DNA of 64,000 nt, taken from positions 1-64,000 of the forward strand of contig JADKFC010000010.1 of assembly GCA_016717655.1 (NCBI GenBank), given 5' to 3'. The notes under the pieces are model-generated. The model was given only the letters and a program-made list of their open reading frames with translations, did no database searches and was not told where the DNA came from. Position numbers and translations under genes: made by a program. Positions 35,513 through 45,354 of the stretch are shown here, piece after piece (positions within the stretch are counted from its first letter, which is position 1; every line of letters starts with the position of its first letter). The stretch comes from Saprospiraceae bacterium. Its GTDB lineage: Bacteria; Bacteroidota; Bacteroidia; Chitinophagales; Saprospiraceae.

Positions 35513-35650
35513 AATATAGGCATATCCGCGGTTAAAAACCTAATAGCAATATAAAAGAGGAAGATGAATGGACTCATACGTCATTAGCTCTTTTGGTTTT
35601 GAATTGAATGCAAAATAAAACACACTTAACAATTTAATAAATCACAACAA

Positions 35651-36463
35651 ATGAAAGCAACTAAAATCTTCCCCGCACTGATAGGCATTTTGCTACTGGT
35701 TTCGGGAGTATTTGCACAGACCAAGCCATCTACTTTTTTTATAGTGGAAACAATGAAAACCAAACCAGGCATGTCTGATGAGTATGTAAAGTCGGAAATG
35801 GAAGTTTGGAAAAAAGTGCACCAAGAGCGCCAAAAACTTGGCAAAATAGCCGGTTGGACCTTGTATCAGGTTAGGTATCCAGCCGGAACATCAACGGCTT
35901 ATGATTATGTAACTGTTACTTCTGTTAATGGGTGGGCAGGAATTGGAGAATTTTATACAGGTTGGGACTTTGAGAAAATAGGCAAGGGACTCACAAAAGA
36001 ACAAATGGCAATTGTCAATAAAACAGAAACCCTTAGGGATCTCACTACCCATCAGGTTTATTTTTGCGAGGATTTTATCAGCGCACCTAATTTGGGCACG
36101 GTTATTCCAACCTATTTGTGGGTCAATTACTTTAAGGTCCCATCTAATCATTGGAGCGAGTATTACGACATGGAAACCAAACTTGTAAAGCCTGTGCATA
36201 TAGAAACCATGGCTTCCGGCAAAGGAAAATCTGCCTGGGGATTTTATAGCAGGGTTATGCCTTATGATCCGTCTACTTATCCAGACAATGCGGTTACCAT
36301 AGATTTTTTCAACAAATGGGAAGATATGGATGCCAATATTGATTATCAGGCAGCTCTTAAAAAGGTACATCCCGGTATGAGTGAGGAATACTATGGTCGC
36401 CAGATAGAAGAAGCCCGCACCATGCTGAAAGCAGAATTATGGGTGAGATTAGATGGCATATAA
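35651..36463 (+). CDS. Secreted protein with two alpha-beta-barrel-like halves
   Basis: A 270-residue protein with a clear signal peptide (MKATKIFPALIGILLLVSGVFAQ). The two halves both start with a pattern like FFIVETMKTKPGMSDEYVKSEMEVWKKVHQE and YLWVNYFKVPSNHWSEYYDMETKLVKPVH, which suggests duplicated dimeric alpha-beta barrel (ABM-like) domains. No family name is clear to me. It is placed downstream of the dioxygenase-like gene and upstream of a membrane protein, all on the plus strand. Confidence 0.65.
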   Translation: MKATKIFPALIGILLLVSGVFAQTKPSTFFIVETMKTKPGMSDEYVKSEMEVWKKVHQERQKLGKIAGWTLYQVRYPAGTSTAYDYVTVTSVNGWAGIGEFYTGWDFEKIGKGLTKEQMAIVNKTETLRDLTTHQVYFCEDFISAPNLGTVIPTYLWVNYFKVPSNHWSEYYDMETKLVKPVHIETMASGKGKSAWGFYSRVMPYDPSTYPDNAVTIDFFNKWEDMDANIDYQAALKKVHPGMSEEYYGRQIEEARTMLKAELWVRLDGI

Positions 36464-36596
36464 TTAGTAAGTAAATTTTCATTTTATGTTTATGCGATCG
36501 GTTTTAAGTGGTAACCCCAAAAGATAATTGAATATGTTTCTTGAATTTATTATTTTGTCTGTTAATTCCAACACAAAATAATTTCTAACATCAATT

Positions 36597-37328
36597 ATGG
36601 CATTAGGCATCGCATCAACAACCAAAAGCATTGATACCAGGACCATTCTTATCGGCATGGTTCTGGTATTTTTAATCGTGCATACAGGCTTTGGGATAAC
36701 CTACTTTCAGTACTTTCCTGACTTCCAACAATTCACCTATATTCATCACATCCATGGAGCTTTGATGGGTGCCTGGGTAATGTTGCTGGTGGCTCAGCCA
36801 TTTTTAGTACATTATAAGAAGTTGAGCATCCATCGGGTTTTGGGTAAAATGAGTTGGCTGTTGGCTCCTGCTATTATCATAAGTATGATTTTAGTTGCAA
36901 GACTCAACTACCAGGCAGGAATCAAAGTAAACTCATCTATAGAAGTGTTTGCCAAACAATCCATCACCTGGACACAGATCTTATTGTTTGTACTGTTTTA
37001 CGGTTTGGCCATGGTGTACAGAAAACAGACATTTCAACATTTGCGTTTTATTGTAGGAACGGCCATCCTTATGTTAGGGCCTCCCTTGGGGCGAATAATA
37101 CTGAATTGCTGGGGGCCATTTTCCATACCCTATTTTGCAATTCTTCCGCTGGTAATTAAAACTTTGATTGCTGCCTTATTGTGGACCCTGGATATTTACA
37201 GAAAGAGGGATGGACGTCCCTATTTCATTGTCTTACTAGCCTTTCTATTCGCTGATTTGGTTTATTATTTCCGATTTTCAGAAGCCTGGCAGGCCTTTGG
37301 CAGGCTTGTTATTAACATACTCTACTGA
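36597..37328 (+). CDS. Seven-helix integral membrane protein
   Basis: A 243-residue protein with about seven transmembrane helices. It has HHIHGALMGAWVMLLVAQ and HRVLGKMSW, histidine-rich helix ends like those of DUF2306-type proteins. The histidines could bind haem or metal. Function unknown; it may be part of a short plus-strand unit with 34625 and 35651, but the gaps are over 100 nt. Confidence 0.65.
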   Translation: MALGIASTTKSIDTRTILIGMVLVFLIVHTGFGITYFQYFPDFQQFTYIHHIHGALMGAWVMLLVAQPFLVHYKKLSIHRVLGKMSWLLAPAIIISMILVARLNYQAGIKVNSSIEVFAKQSITWTQILLFVLFYGLAMVYRKQTFQHLRFIVGTAILMLGPPLGRIILNCWGPFSIPYFAILPLVIKTLIAALLWTLDIYRKRDGRPYFIVLLAFLFADLVYYFRFSEAWQAFGRLVINILY

Positions 37329-37520
37329 TAAGTTAGCAGTAATTACTCATTTCCATCAACTTTTTGTTGCCAGATACAGCATCCCAAGCTTGCTTGCATT
37401 TCTATGAATAGGGAAGAATTCACCCATTATTTCAACCTGAAATTAGGTTTTCAATATACAATAGGGTGCTTTGTGTCAGGCCTTGTATATCTTTGTTGAA
37501 ATTTTATTTTTTCCAGTCCT

Positions 37521-38117
37521 ATGATTTACAAATTCAATCATTTTATTCCGGTTGTCGACCCCACTTCTTTTGTTCATCCACAGGCAACGGTAACGGGCAA
37601 TGTCATTATTGGTAAACACGTATACATTGGCCCGGGGGCTGCGGTGCGTGGTGATTGGGGGCAGATCGTGATCAAAGATGGTTGCAATGTCCAGGAGAAT
37701 TGCACCATCCATATGTTTCCCGGAGTGACGGTGGTGTTGGAAGAAGGAGCCCATATTGGGCATGGGGCCATCATCCACGGAGCCCACATCGGCCGCAATG
37801 TAATGGTGGGCATGAACAGTGTCATCATGGATGAGGTGCACATTGGCGATAACAGCATCATAGGTGCCCTGACCTTTATCAAAGCGGGTGAAACCATTCC
37901 TGCAAAAAGCCTGGTGGTGGGTAACCCTGGGAAAATAGTAAAAGAGGTTACCGATGAAATGATAGCCTGGAAAAGCAAGGGAACTCAACTCTATCAAAGC
38001 CTGCCCAGCCAGTGTTGCGAAGGCCTGGAAGCATGTGATCCTCTTACAGAGGTAGAAGCCAACCGTCCCTCTCAGGAAAGTCAGTACCAGACCTGGAATG
38101 CCATCAAAAACAGTTGA
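37521..38117 (+). CDS. paaY: Gamma-carbonic anhydrase-like hexapeptide protein PaaY
   Basis: A 198-residue left-handed beta-helix protein. It has repeated hexapeptides (ATVTGNVIIGKHVYIGPGAAVRGD) and a triad with histidines (IHMFPG, HIGHGAIIHGAHIGRNVMVGMNSV), the pattern of PaaY thioesterases and gamma-carbonic anhydrases. In phenylacetate degradation PaaY hydrolyses dead-end CoA thioesters. No other paa genes are in the window. It is convergent with fadD, and the two stop codons are directly adjacent (38117/38118). Confidence 0.88.
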   Translation: MIYKFNHFIPVVDPTSFVHPQATVTGNVIIGKHVYIGPGAAVRGDWGQIVIKDGCNVQENCTIHMFPGVTVVLEEGAHIGHGAIIHGAHIGRNVMVGMNSVIMDEVHIGDNSIIGALTFIKAGETIPAKSLVVGNPGKIVKEVTDEMIAWKSKGTQLYQSLPSQCCEGLEACDPLTEVEANRPSQESQYQTWNAIKNS

Positions 38118-39773
38118 TTACCGCAGCTCTCTTCTCAATATCTTACCTACATTGGTTTTGGGCAATTCGGTGCGGAATTCAACCGCTTTTGGCACTTTGT
38201 AGCCGGTAAGGTTTTCTCGTGAAAATGCATACACTTCATCCTCCGTCAGTGAAGGGTCTCTTTTGACTATGAATACTTTTACACTTTCTCCCGACTTGTC
38301 ATCCTGCACACCAATGGCGGCTGCTTCAAGAATCTTGGGGTGGGTTACCAAAACATCTTCTATTTCATTGGGATAGACATTGAACCCTGACACCAGGATC
38401 ATGTCTTTTTTTCGATCTACAATTTTGAAATAGCCATCCGGTTCCATGATGGCAATGTCGCCTGTATAGAGCCAGCCATCTTTAACGGTTTTGGCCGTTT
38501 CTTCGTCTTTGTTGTAATACCCCTTCATGATTTGAGGTCCTTTGGCAATCAGCTCTCCGGCTGTACCCAGGGGCACCTCCACGCCATTGTCATCTACAAT
38601 TTTAATGTCGGTTGACGAAACGGGTAGGCCAATATAACCTAAGCGTGCGTTTTTGCCCAAAATATTGACCGTGAGCACAGGCGAGGATTCTGTCATACCA
38701 TATCCTTCGCTGATGCGGCAACCGGTGACCCCCTCCCATCTTTCCGCTACTGCTTTTTGGAGGGCCATGCCCCCGGCAACGGTAACTTTTAATCCACTGA
38801 AGTCTTTGCCAGCAAAATCAGGATGGTTGAGCATGGCATTAAACAAGGTATTTAGACCTGAGAATACTGTGATTTTATTTTTTTCAAACTCCTTGATGAC
38901 AGATGAAATATCCTTGGCATTGGTTACCAATACGGTTTTGGCACCGAGGGCAGTTAAAGCCAGACAGTTGACCGTGAAGGCAAAGATGTGGTACATGGGC
39001 AGAGGACTCAGTGCTACCTCATTGCCGTCAGAGAGGGTAGTCTCCATCCAGGTTTTCATTTGCAACATGTTGGCGATCATATTGCGGTTGGTCAGCATAG
39101 CGCCTTTGGATACTCCGGTGGTGCCTCCGGTGTATTGGTGAATGATTACATCGTCGGGTTTGCTATCCAGGGGTTTTACCGTAAAGCCCTGGCCCCCTTT
39201 CAGTGCCTCTTTAAAACAAACGGTATTGGCTATGTTGTATTTGGGCACCATTTTTTTTACATGTCGCACCACCAGGTTGACAATTGTACCTTTTACAGGG
39301 CCCAACAATTCACCAAGTGATGTAGTGATAACTATGGATATTTTGGTGTGCCCAAGGATCTGCTCCAGGTTATGAGCAAAATTTTCCAGGATGACGATGG
39401 CCTTAACATCGCTATCGCTAAACTGGTATTGCATCTCCCGAGGTGTGTAGAGCGGATTGGTGTTGACCACAATGAGTCCTGCCTTAAGGGCACCAATGAT
39501 GGCAATGGGATACTGCAAACAATTGGGCATCATCAAGGCTATCTTATCACCGGCCACCAGGCCCCTGGATTGCAGATAGGCGGCAAAATAATTGGATTGT
39601 TTCTGGAGATCGGTGTAACTAAGTCCCTTGCCCATTGACTCGAAAGCAATTTTTGAGGCATGTTGATCCAGGGTTTCAACAAAAAACTGGACCAGGTTTT
39701 GATAAGCGTTGTCATCTATATTGGCAGGAACTCCCGGCGGGTAACTACTTACCCATACCCTTGCTTCACTCAT
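38118..39773 (-). CDS. fadD: Long-chain fatty acid-CoA ligase
   Basis: A 551-residue AMP-forming acyl-CoA synthetase. It shows the ATP motif YTGGTTGVSKGAML, GYGMTESSPVL, the hinge region YTGDIAIMEPDGYFKIVDRKKDMILVSGFNVYP (with the FACS signature), and the C-terminal catalytic lysine in KTNVGKILRREL. It activates fatty acids for beta-oxidation and lipid synthesis, and agrees in theme with the nearby accA and dienoyl-CoA reductase-like gene. Normal length, intact frame. Confidence 0.95.
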   Translation of the reverse strand: MSEARVWVSSYPPGVPANIDDNAYQNLVQFFVETLDQHASKIAFESMGKGLSYTDLQKQSNYFAAYLQSRGLVAGDKIALMMPNCLQYPIAIIGALKAGLIVVNTNPLYTPREMQYQFSDSDVKAIVILENFAHNLEQILGHTKISIVITTSLGELLGPVKGTIVNLVVRHVKKMVPKYNIANTVCFKEALKGGQGFTVKPLDSKPDDVIIHQYTGGTTGVSKGAMLTNRNMIANMLQMKTWMETTLSDGNEVALSPLPMYHIFAFTVNCLALTALGAKTVLVTNAKDISSVIKEFEKNKITVFSGLNTLFNAMLNHPDFAGKDFSGLKVTVAGGMALQKAVAERWEGVTGCRISEGYGMTESSPVLTVNILGKNARLGYIGLPVSSTDIKIVDDNGVEVPLGTAGELIAKGPQIMKGYYNKDEETAKTVKDGWLYTGDIAIMEPDGYFKIVDRKKDMILVSGFNVYPNEIEDVLVTHPKILEAAAIGVQDDKSGESVKVFIVKRDPSLTEDEVYAFSRENLTGYKVPKAVEFRTELPKTNVGKILRRELR

Positions 39774-40041
39774 GGCTTAACGATGTATTTTGTGCTAAAA
39801 AAAAGGTAAGATAAAACGCTTTATTCACTAAAAAAAGAGGTTGCCACCTGCTGCTGGGTTTCATCAAAATGCAAAAGAAAAATGACAGTAGAAAATTTTG
39901 TCAATAAGGCTTATAGGATTAGAATCAGATAAAAAATGAAGTATTTTTAATTAATGCAATATTTTATTCTTCAAATTAAAGAAAAATATATATTCACCAA
40001 TTTTTAATGGCTTGGCTAATCACCGCTGACCAAATAAAATT

Positions 40042-41026
40042 TTACTTCTTTTTTGAGGTCTTTTTCTCGCTGATGTCCATCACTTCAAAATCACCCATTT
40101 TAGAATATTTTTCAATCCTGGTAGTGACGCGATCATCGGCCTGCATTTCCAGCAGAAGCTGCAGTTCTTTTTTGATGTGTGATTTTAGGGTCTTGGCCAT
40201 TTTTTCGGGATCAGTGTGAGCACCGCCAACAGGCTCTTTGATGATTTCATCGATCAGACCAAATTCCAACATATGTTCTGCCGTAAGTTTTAATGCTTCG
40301 GCTGCTGTTTCTTTGTAATCCCAGCTCCTCCACAAAATGGAAGAACAGGATTCAGGGGAGATGACCGTGTACCAGGTATTTTCAAGCATAAAGACCTTGT
40401 CGCCGAGACCTATTCCCAGGGCACCGCCCGAAGCACCTTCACCGATGATGTAACACAGAATGGGCACCTTCAATTGGGCCATTTCAAAAAGATTGCGGGC
40501 AATGGCTTCTGCCTGACCACGCTCTTCTGCTTCGAGACCCGGATACGCTCCCGGAGTATCAATGAGGCAAACTACCGGGATGTTGAATCGCTCAGCCATC
40601 TTCATTAATCGCAGGGCCTTGCGGTAACCTTCAGGGTTGGCCATACCAAAGTTGCGGTACTGTCTCATCTTGGTATTGATGCCCTTCTGGTGACCCATTA
40701 CCATCACGGTTTGACTGCCCAACTTGGCCAGGCCTCCAACAATGGCTTTATCATCAGCAAAATATCGATCTCCGTGTAGCTCTGTAAAACGCGTAAAAAT
40801 CTGATCTATGTAGTATAAGGTATAGGGTCGTTCAGGGTGTCTCGAAAGCTGTACTTTTTGCCAGCCGGTGAGATTCGAATAGATTTCTTTTCTTGTATTC
40901 TGTATCTTTTTCCAGTTCTTTGATCTTATCGGAAACATCGATTACGCCCCCATCGCCGACCTCTTTGATCTTGTCGAGCTGTTCGTAGAGCAGTTCAAGG
41001 GGTTTTTCAAATTCCAGAAATACCAT
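40042..41026 (-). CDS. accA: Acetyl-CoA carboxylase carboxyltransferase subunit alpha (one frameshift)
   Basis: Part of the first committed step of fatty acid synthesis. The N-terminal 42 residues (MVFLEFEKPLELLYEQLDKI, then VIDVSDKIKELEK) are in one frame and the rest in another. The break is at the A-run near 40909-40913 and the protein continues NTRKEIYSNLTGWQKVQLSRHPERPY. It has the biotin carboxyl site elements FGMANPEGYRKALRLMKMAERFN, LIDTPGAYPG, GEGASGGALGI and PESCSSILW. About 328 residues. The gene is essential, so the frameshift is most likely a sequence error. Confidence 0.95.
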
Positions 41027-41210
41027 GTTGCTTCGATTGGTTGTAAAAAATCAGAGGGCTAAATTAAGGCAAACTTAGCTTAAGCGGGCAGCTGGCCCTG
41101 TATTTGTGAAAAAAAATATATAAAATTCAGACAGACAGCTAACTATAAATTTTTACTAAGCTGAATTTGAAGCCATTTGTGGCCTGAAATGTTGGTAAAG
41201 AACAGGGCTT

Positions 41211-42236
41211 TTAATCACCCCTGGGGTGGCAACCGAAGCAAGATTGACTTTCAAATTTAAAGCCGGATACATCGTCGTGTTCCTTGGCCATTTCCTGGGC
41301 ATTGTTGTGCTCGTGGCAGTCAATGCAACTGAACGACTTATAATTTCCTGATTGCATGTGGCAGTCTGTACATTCATTCCACTTGCCCTTGTGTTCTCCA
41401 GAATAAATGGGAAAATAAGAGTCGTGGATGGAAAAACTGGCAGGTTTCCAGCCGGGAGCAAGGGTATGGCAAAGTTTACAATCGTTTGGAAAAGAAGAGT
41501 GGTCTATACTTTGAGCAGGATTGATGGCCTCAGCATGACAGCTGATACAGTTGGCATCCAGGCCCTTAAATGTATTGGGCTGGTGACATGCGGTGCAATC
41601 CAGGCCCCCATGGCTTTGTTCTAAAGGAAAAAAACTGTGCAATATCTGACCGTTCATCCAACCATTGCCTGTGAGTTGATGGCAGACAGAACAATCAGTA
41701 GAAAATTGATTGGTTACATGATCGGGAGTCTTTGCGTTCAAATACTCTACCCTATGGCAGTCGAGACAGGTTACTCCCGTGGGTTTAAAATTGACCAGCG
41801 AGGCATCTTGATGGCAGGCAGCACAATCCTGACCGGCATGAACACCCATCAAGGGAAAAGAAGTTCTTTCATGCATCAGGGTAAGGTCTTCTACAATCCA
41901 TGATTTGGATGTATGGCACCGGGCACAATCATTGCCAACCGTTTGTTGGTGGAAGTCGGTATGACATGAAATACATGCTGCCTGGACTTCAGCAAAATTT
42001 AAGCTTTTGTGACATGATAGACATTCCAATGATTTATGTTGACCCCAAAGTGCAAAACCGGTCTCTCTATCATGGTCAAAACTGGCGGACGTCGAATTGT
42101 AAGTCCAACTATCTGGAGAATGACAACTGGCACAATCAATAGTCATGGATTTGCCATGAGGGGATTGAGCGAAGGAAGTAAAACCGATGCTGAACAAAAC
42201 TGTTAATAGGGCCGGTATTTTAATATGGAATTGCAT
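41211..42236 (-). CDS. Multihaem c-type cytochrome with 13 CxxCH motifs
   Basis: A 341-residue protein with a signal peptide (MQFHIKIPALLTVLFSIGFTSFAQ). I count 13 haem-binding CxxCH sites (CASCH, CLSCH, CISCH, CARCH, CAACH, CLDCH, CSVCH, CTACH, CISCH, CKLCH, CTDCH, CIDCH and CFGCH). Many distal histidines follow. It is an extracytoplasmic electron carrier of the cytochrome c3-like kind. No partner such as a quinol oxidase or porin lies beside it. The gene is isolated between accA and a divergent regulator. Confidence 0.92.
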   Translation of the reverse strand: MQFHIKIPALLTVLFSIGFTSFAQSPHGKSMTIDCASCHSPDSWTYNSTSASFDHDRETGFALWGQHKSLECLSCHKSLNFAEVQAACISCHTDFHQQTVGNDCARCHTSKSWIVEDLTLMHERTSFPLMGVHAGQDCAACHQDASLVNFKPTGVTCLDCHRVEYLNAKTPDHVTNQFSTDCSVCHQLTGNGWMNGQILHSFFPLEQSHGGLDCTACHQPNTFKGLDANCISCHAEAINPAQSIDHSSFPNDCKLCHTLAPGWKPASFSIHDSYFPIYSGEHKGKWNECTDCHMQSGNYKSFSCIDCHEHNNAQEMAKEHDDVSGFKFESQSCFGCHPRGD

Positions 42237-42510
42237 AAAGCAAATTAAAACATGAAATTAGTCACAATATCTGAATATGAAATAATAAACATAACCCAAT
42301 CGGTCAATATTCGATCACAATCATTACTATAAGGAAGTGACAAATGGTTCAGTAGAAGTAGAGAAGGCAACCAGGCTGTGGCTAAGACAGATGAATGAAA
42401 AGTAGACGAAATATTAGTAATCGCAATGAAGATCAATGCTAATTAGTTGATAAAATCGATATAATTCATTATATTTACCATATATGGATATATGCACGAA
42501 ATAAAGATTG

Positions 42511-43074
42511 GTGAAACTTTATATCAAATATATGGTTTCTATTCGCTGTAAAATATTGGTGAAAGCTGCCTTAGATGGCTTAGGAATCAGATATGGAGCA
42601 ATAGAATTGGGTGAAGTAGAGTTAAAAGAAAGCTTGACACCGGAGCAAAAAGTGGAATTGCAAAAATTGCTCAAGAACGCAGCACTAGAGTTAATTGAAG
42701 ACAAAAGGGCGGTCCTGATCGAAAAAATAAAAAAAGTTGTCGTTGAAATGGTTCATTATTCCGATGAGCCACCCAAAAGTAATTTTTCTGACTTTCTGAC
42801 AGAAAAACTGGATTATGACTACAATTACTTAGCGGGTTTATTTTCAGAAGTTACGGGAACAACCATTGAACATTTTATTATATCTCATAAGATTGAAAAA
42901 GCCAAAGAACTGCTGTTGTATGATGAATTAAACCTCACAGAGATTTCATATAAACTCAACTACAGCAGCGTTGCCCATCTTTCCAACCAGTTTAAAAAGG
43001 TTACAGGCCTGACCCCAACTTATTTCAAAAAGCTTAAACAGCACAAAAGCAGAATTGAACTCGAAAAATTATAG
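42511..43074 (+). CDS. AraC-family regulator with HMA-like N-terminal part
   Basis: A 187-residue protein. The N-terminus VKLYIKYMVSIRCKILVKAALDGLG resembles a heavy-metal-associated fold with a single cysteine in place of CxxC, a form that is common in Bacteroidota AraC-type regulators. Residues about 95-180 are the AraC helix-turn-helix (FIISHKIEKAKELLLY, EISYKLNYSSVAHLSNQFKK, LTPTYFKKL). The start is GTG at 42511 (TTG at 42508 is also possible). It heads the stress-type gene island and may control it. Confidence 0.85.
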   Translation: MKLYIKYMVSIRCKILVKAALDGLGIRYGAIELGEVELKESLTPEQKVELQKLLKNAALELIEDKRAVLIEKIKKVVVEMVHYSDEPPKSNFSDFLTEKLDYDYNYLAGLFSEVTGTTIEHFIISHKIEKAKELLLYDELNLTEISYKLNYSSVAHLSNQFKKVTGLTPTYFKKLKQHKSRIELEKL

Positions 43075-43341
43075 CCGGGTACTCACCTTAAAAGCCGACC
43101 CAATGAAAGAGATTAAGTCGATACGTTCTAGCTGCTAATCATTTTTCCTCTTTTTCTAACACGAACAATTGATCTAGGTTTTACAGGCTTTTGATGCTTT
43201 TCTAATACACCCTATCTAATCAGTGAATGTTATAAACCTTTCTACTAATTGTATAATGAATTTAAAGCTAATTGGGTCTAATTTTGTATTATAAATTTTT
43301 ATTAATGAATTCTTCTTTCTGTAAGAATATAAACTAGAACA

Positions 43342-43527
43342 ATGAACAAGACAGTAGTTAAAGGTAATTGGGATGAGCAAAAAGGCAAGCTCAAGCAACA
43401 ATTTGCAAGCCTTACAGACGACGATTTGTTATTTGCAGAAGGTAAAAAAGATGAAATGATGGGAAGGTTGGAAATTAAATTAGGCAAATCCAAAGAGGAG
43501 CTTTATAAATTAATTTCATCACTCTGA
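43342..43527 (+). CDS. CsbD-family stress protein
   Basis: A 61-residue protein of the CsbD family: VVKGNWDEQKGKLKQQFASLTDDDLLFAEGKKDEMMGRLEIKLGKSKEE. Soluble, helical and charged. Members are induced by general stress; their molecular job is unknown. It sits first in a run of small stress-type genes. Confidence 0.92.
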   Translation: MNKTVVKGNWDEQKGKLKQQFASLTDDDLLFAEGKKDEMMGRLEIKLGKSKEELYKLISSL

Positions 43528-43606
43528 TGTATTTCTAAAGGTTTAGGTGTTGTTCATTTTTTATCAACGGCACCTAAATCCTTGTTTCATTTTTCAAAAT
43601 ATCAAA

Positions 43607-43975
43607 ATGTCTGTTCCAAATAATCCGAAGTTAAACTCTGATACTGCTGAAGTTGAAAAAGCGAAATCATTCATCATGGTAGAAATCATAGAATATGTGC
43701 CCAATTCGGTGGTCATTAAAACCATACTTAAAAAGTCAACGGGAAATATCAGTGTGATGTCGGTTGATAGTGGTGAAGGGTTAACGGAAAAAACCTCACC
43801 TTTTGACACTTTTGCCCAAGTTATTGACGGTACTGCAGACATTGTCATCAATGGCAAATCCAACAAATTGAACACAGGCCAAGCTATAGTAATACCAGCC
43901 CATGCCCCCAACTTGATCATGCCCAATGAAAGATTTAAAATGATTCTAACAGTCATCAAGAGTGGTTACGAATAA
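43607..43975 (+). CDS. Cupin-domain protein
   Basis: A 122-residue beta-barrel protein starting MSVPNNPKLNSDTAEV. The cupin motifs include FAQVIDGTADIVINGKSNKL, GQAIVIPAHAPNLI and a late phenylalanine-rich strand. Some usual histidine ligands are replaced by other residues, so metal binding is doubtful. Such small cupins are common next to stress genes. Confidence 0.82.
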   Translation: MSVPNNPKLNSDTAEVEKAKSFIMVEIIEYVPNSVVIKTILKKSTGNISVMSVDSGEGLTEKTSPFDTFAQVIDGTADIVINGKSNKLNTGQAIVIPAHAPNLIMPNERFKMILTVIKSGYE

Positions 43976-44029
43976 AAAGAATAGATACCTTATAAAGCAC
44001 AACCATTAATTGCCTAGATAAAATCAATC

Positions 44030-44446
44030 ATGGAAAAAAAAGAGAGTGAAAAAAAATTAGGGGTCTGGATGGACCATGCTCAGGCATATTTTATAAAATA
44101 CTATGAGAATGGAAACAGGACCCGAGTAAAAACGATTAATAATCCTCACCATGGAGAAGCAAGAAGTCATAGACAAGGTGAAAAAATGGAACACAACAAG
44201 GAACAACAAGATCAAAAAGCATATTTCAAGAGTCTTACGAATGAGATGATGACGTATGATGAAATCCTGTTATTTGGCCCCACTGATGCGAAGGTAGAGC
44301 TCTTAAATAAACTTCGGGAGGACCCCCATTTTGATCAAAAAGAAATTCACGTTCAACAGGCGGATAAGATGACAGATAACCAGCAACAAGCCTTTGTTTT
44401 CGATTTCTTTTCTCCAAACAAAAAAACGAATGAAGGTGAACAATAA
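44030..44446 (+). CDS. Uncharacterised protein, host-attachment/eRF1-domain-like
   Basis: A 138-residue soluble, charged protein. Its start (KLGVWMDHAQAYFIKYYENG) and the later ILLFGPTDAKVELLNKLREDP recall the domain seen in bacterial eRF1-like and host-attachment proteins (VWIDH-type start and FGP block). The match is by eye only, so the name is tentative. It is followed by a run of other small stress-type genes. Confidence 0.6.
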   Translation: MEKKESEKKLGVWMDHAQAYFIKYYENGNRTRVKTINNPHHGEARSHRQGEKMEHNKEQQDQKAYFKSLTNEMMTYDEILLFGPTDAKVELLNKLREDPHFDQKEIHVQQADKMTDNQQQAFVFDFFSPNKKTNEGEQ

Positions 44447-44629
44447 GTAAATAAACTTCATTTTAAATATTATTCATTTGGTATCTGCTCCACAAGGATA
44501 CTTAGGTCTGACACATTCCTAATAATCATGGTCTTTGGTAATACTCCTGTGTAGTATTAAAGCATGCATTTTAGCCTGAATAAGATTTCCTGAATTCAAC
44601 AATTTAAATTTTCAAAACAATAATATATC

Positions 44630-44815
44630 ATGTCACTATTAAACATTCTTTTCCTACTTATCGTGGTAGGTTTTATTTTATTGCTTATCAATAAGTATAT
44701 ACCCATGGACGCCAAAATTAAAAATATTTTTAACGCTGTAGTAGTTATTGCCACTATTTTTTGGCTGCTGAGAGCATTTGGAGTTTTAGATTCCTTGGCT
44801 CAAATTAAAATCTAA
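44630..44815 (+). CDS. Thivi_2564-family small membrane protein
   Basis: A 61-residue protein with two transmembrane helices and the conserved loop NKYIPMDAKIKNIFN between them. It is a known short membrane family of unknown role, often beside CsbD-like genes. Confidence 0.85.
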   Translation: MSLLNILFLLIVVGFILLLINKYIPMDAKIKNIFNAVVVIATIFWLLRAFGVLDSLAQIKI

Positions 44816-44910
44816 TCAAATCTTATCTCAATATGGCTTAGAAAAGATGAAAGCCAGATAAATGAGAAAAAGGGCAAAATAATCTTCTTTTCAACTTTTA
44901 AAAATTATTT

Positions 44911-45354
44911 ATGAACCTGGTTAAAAAAAATTCCACGCATAAAATATCTATGACATTTATCTTGGCACTGACACTGCTTCTTATTGCACCATCATGCAGC
45001 AGAAAAATAGAATTTGAAAACTCAAATGTTGTACCGGCGGCTCGAGGAACTGTAAAAGTGAAAACGGATGACAATAAAAACAATGCCATAAAAATTGAAT
45101 TATTAAATCTGGCAGAACCTGAAAGACTTGATCCACCCCGCCAAATGTACATGGTTTGGATGACCACAGATCAGGGGTCAACTAAAAATTTGGGTCAAAT
45201 CAAAACATCTACCCATACATTTTCTAAAACTTTGAAAGCCTCTTTTGAGGCTGTAACTACTTTCAAGCCAACAAAAATATTTATTACGGCTGAAGACAAT
45301 GCCAATGTTGAGACACCCGGATGGCCTGTTGTTTTAACCACCAGTAAGTTTTGA
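44911..45354 (+). CDS. Hypothetical lipoprotein
   Basis: A 147-residue protein with a signal peptide and a possible lipid-bearing cysteine (LLLIAPSCSRK). The body is strand-rich with an AEPERLDPPRQMYMVWMTTDQG stretch. Not recognised as a family. It lies within the island of small stress-type genes. Confidence 0.65.
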   Translation: MNLVKKNSTHKISMTFILALTLLLIAPSCSRKIEFENSNVVPAARGTVKVKTDDNKNNAIKIELLNLAEPERLDPPRQMYMVWMTTDQGSTKNLGQIKTSTHTFSKTLKASFEAVTTFKPTKIFITAEDNANVETPGWPVVLTTSKF

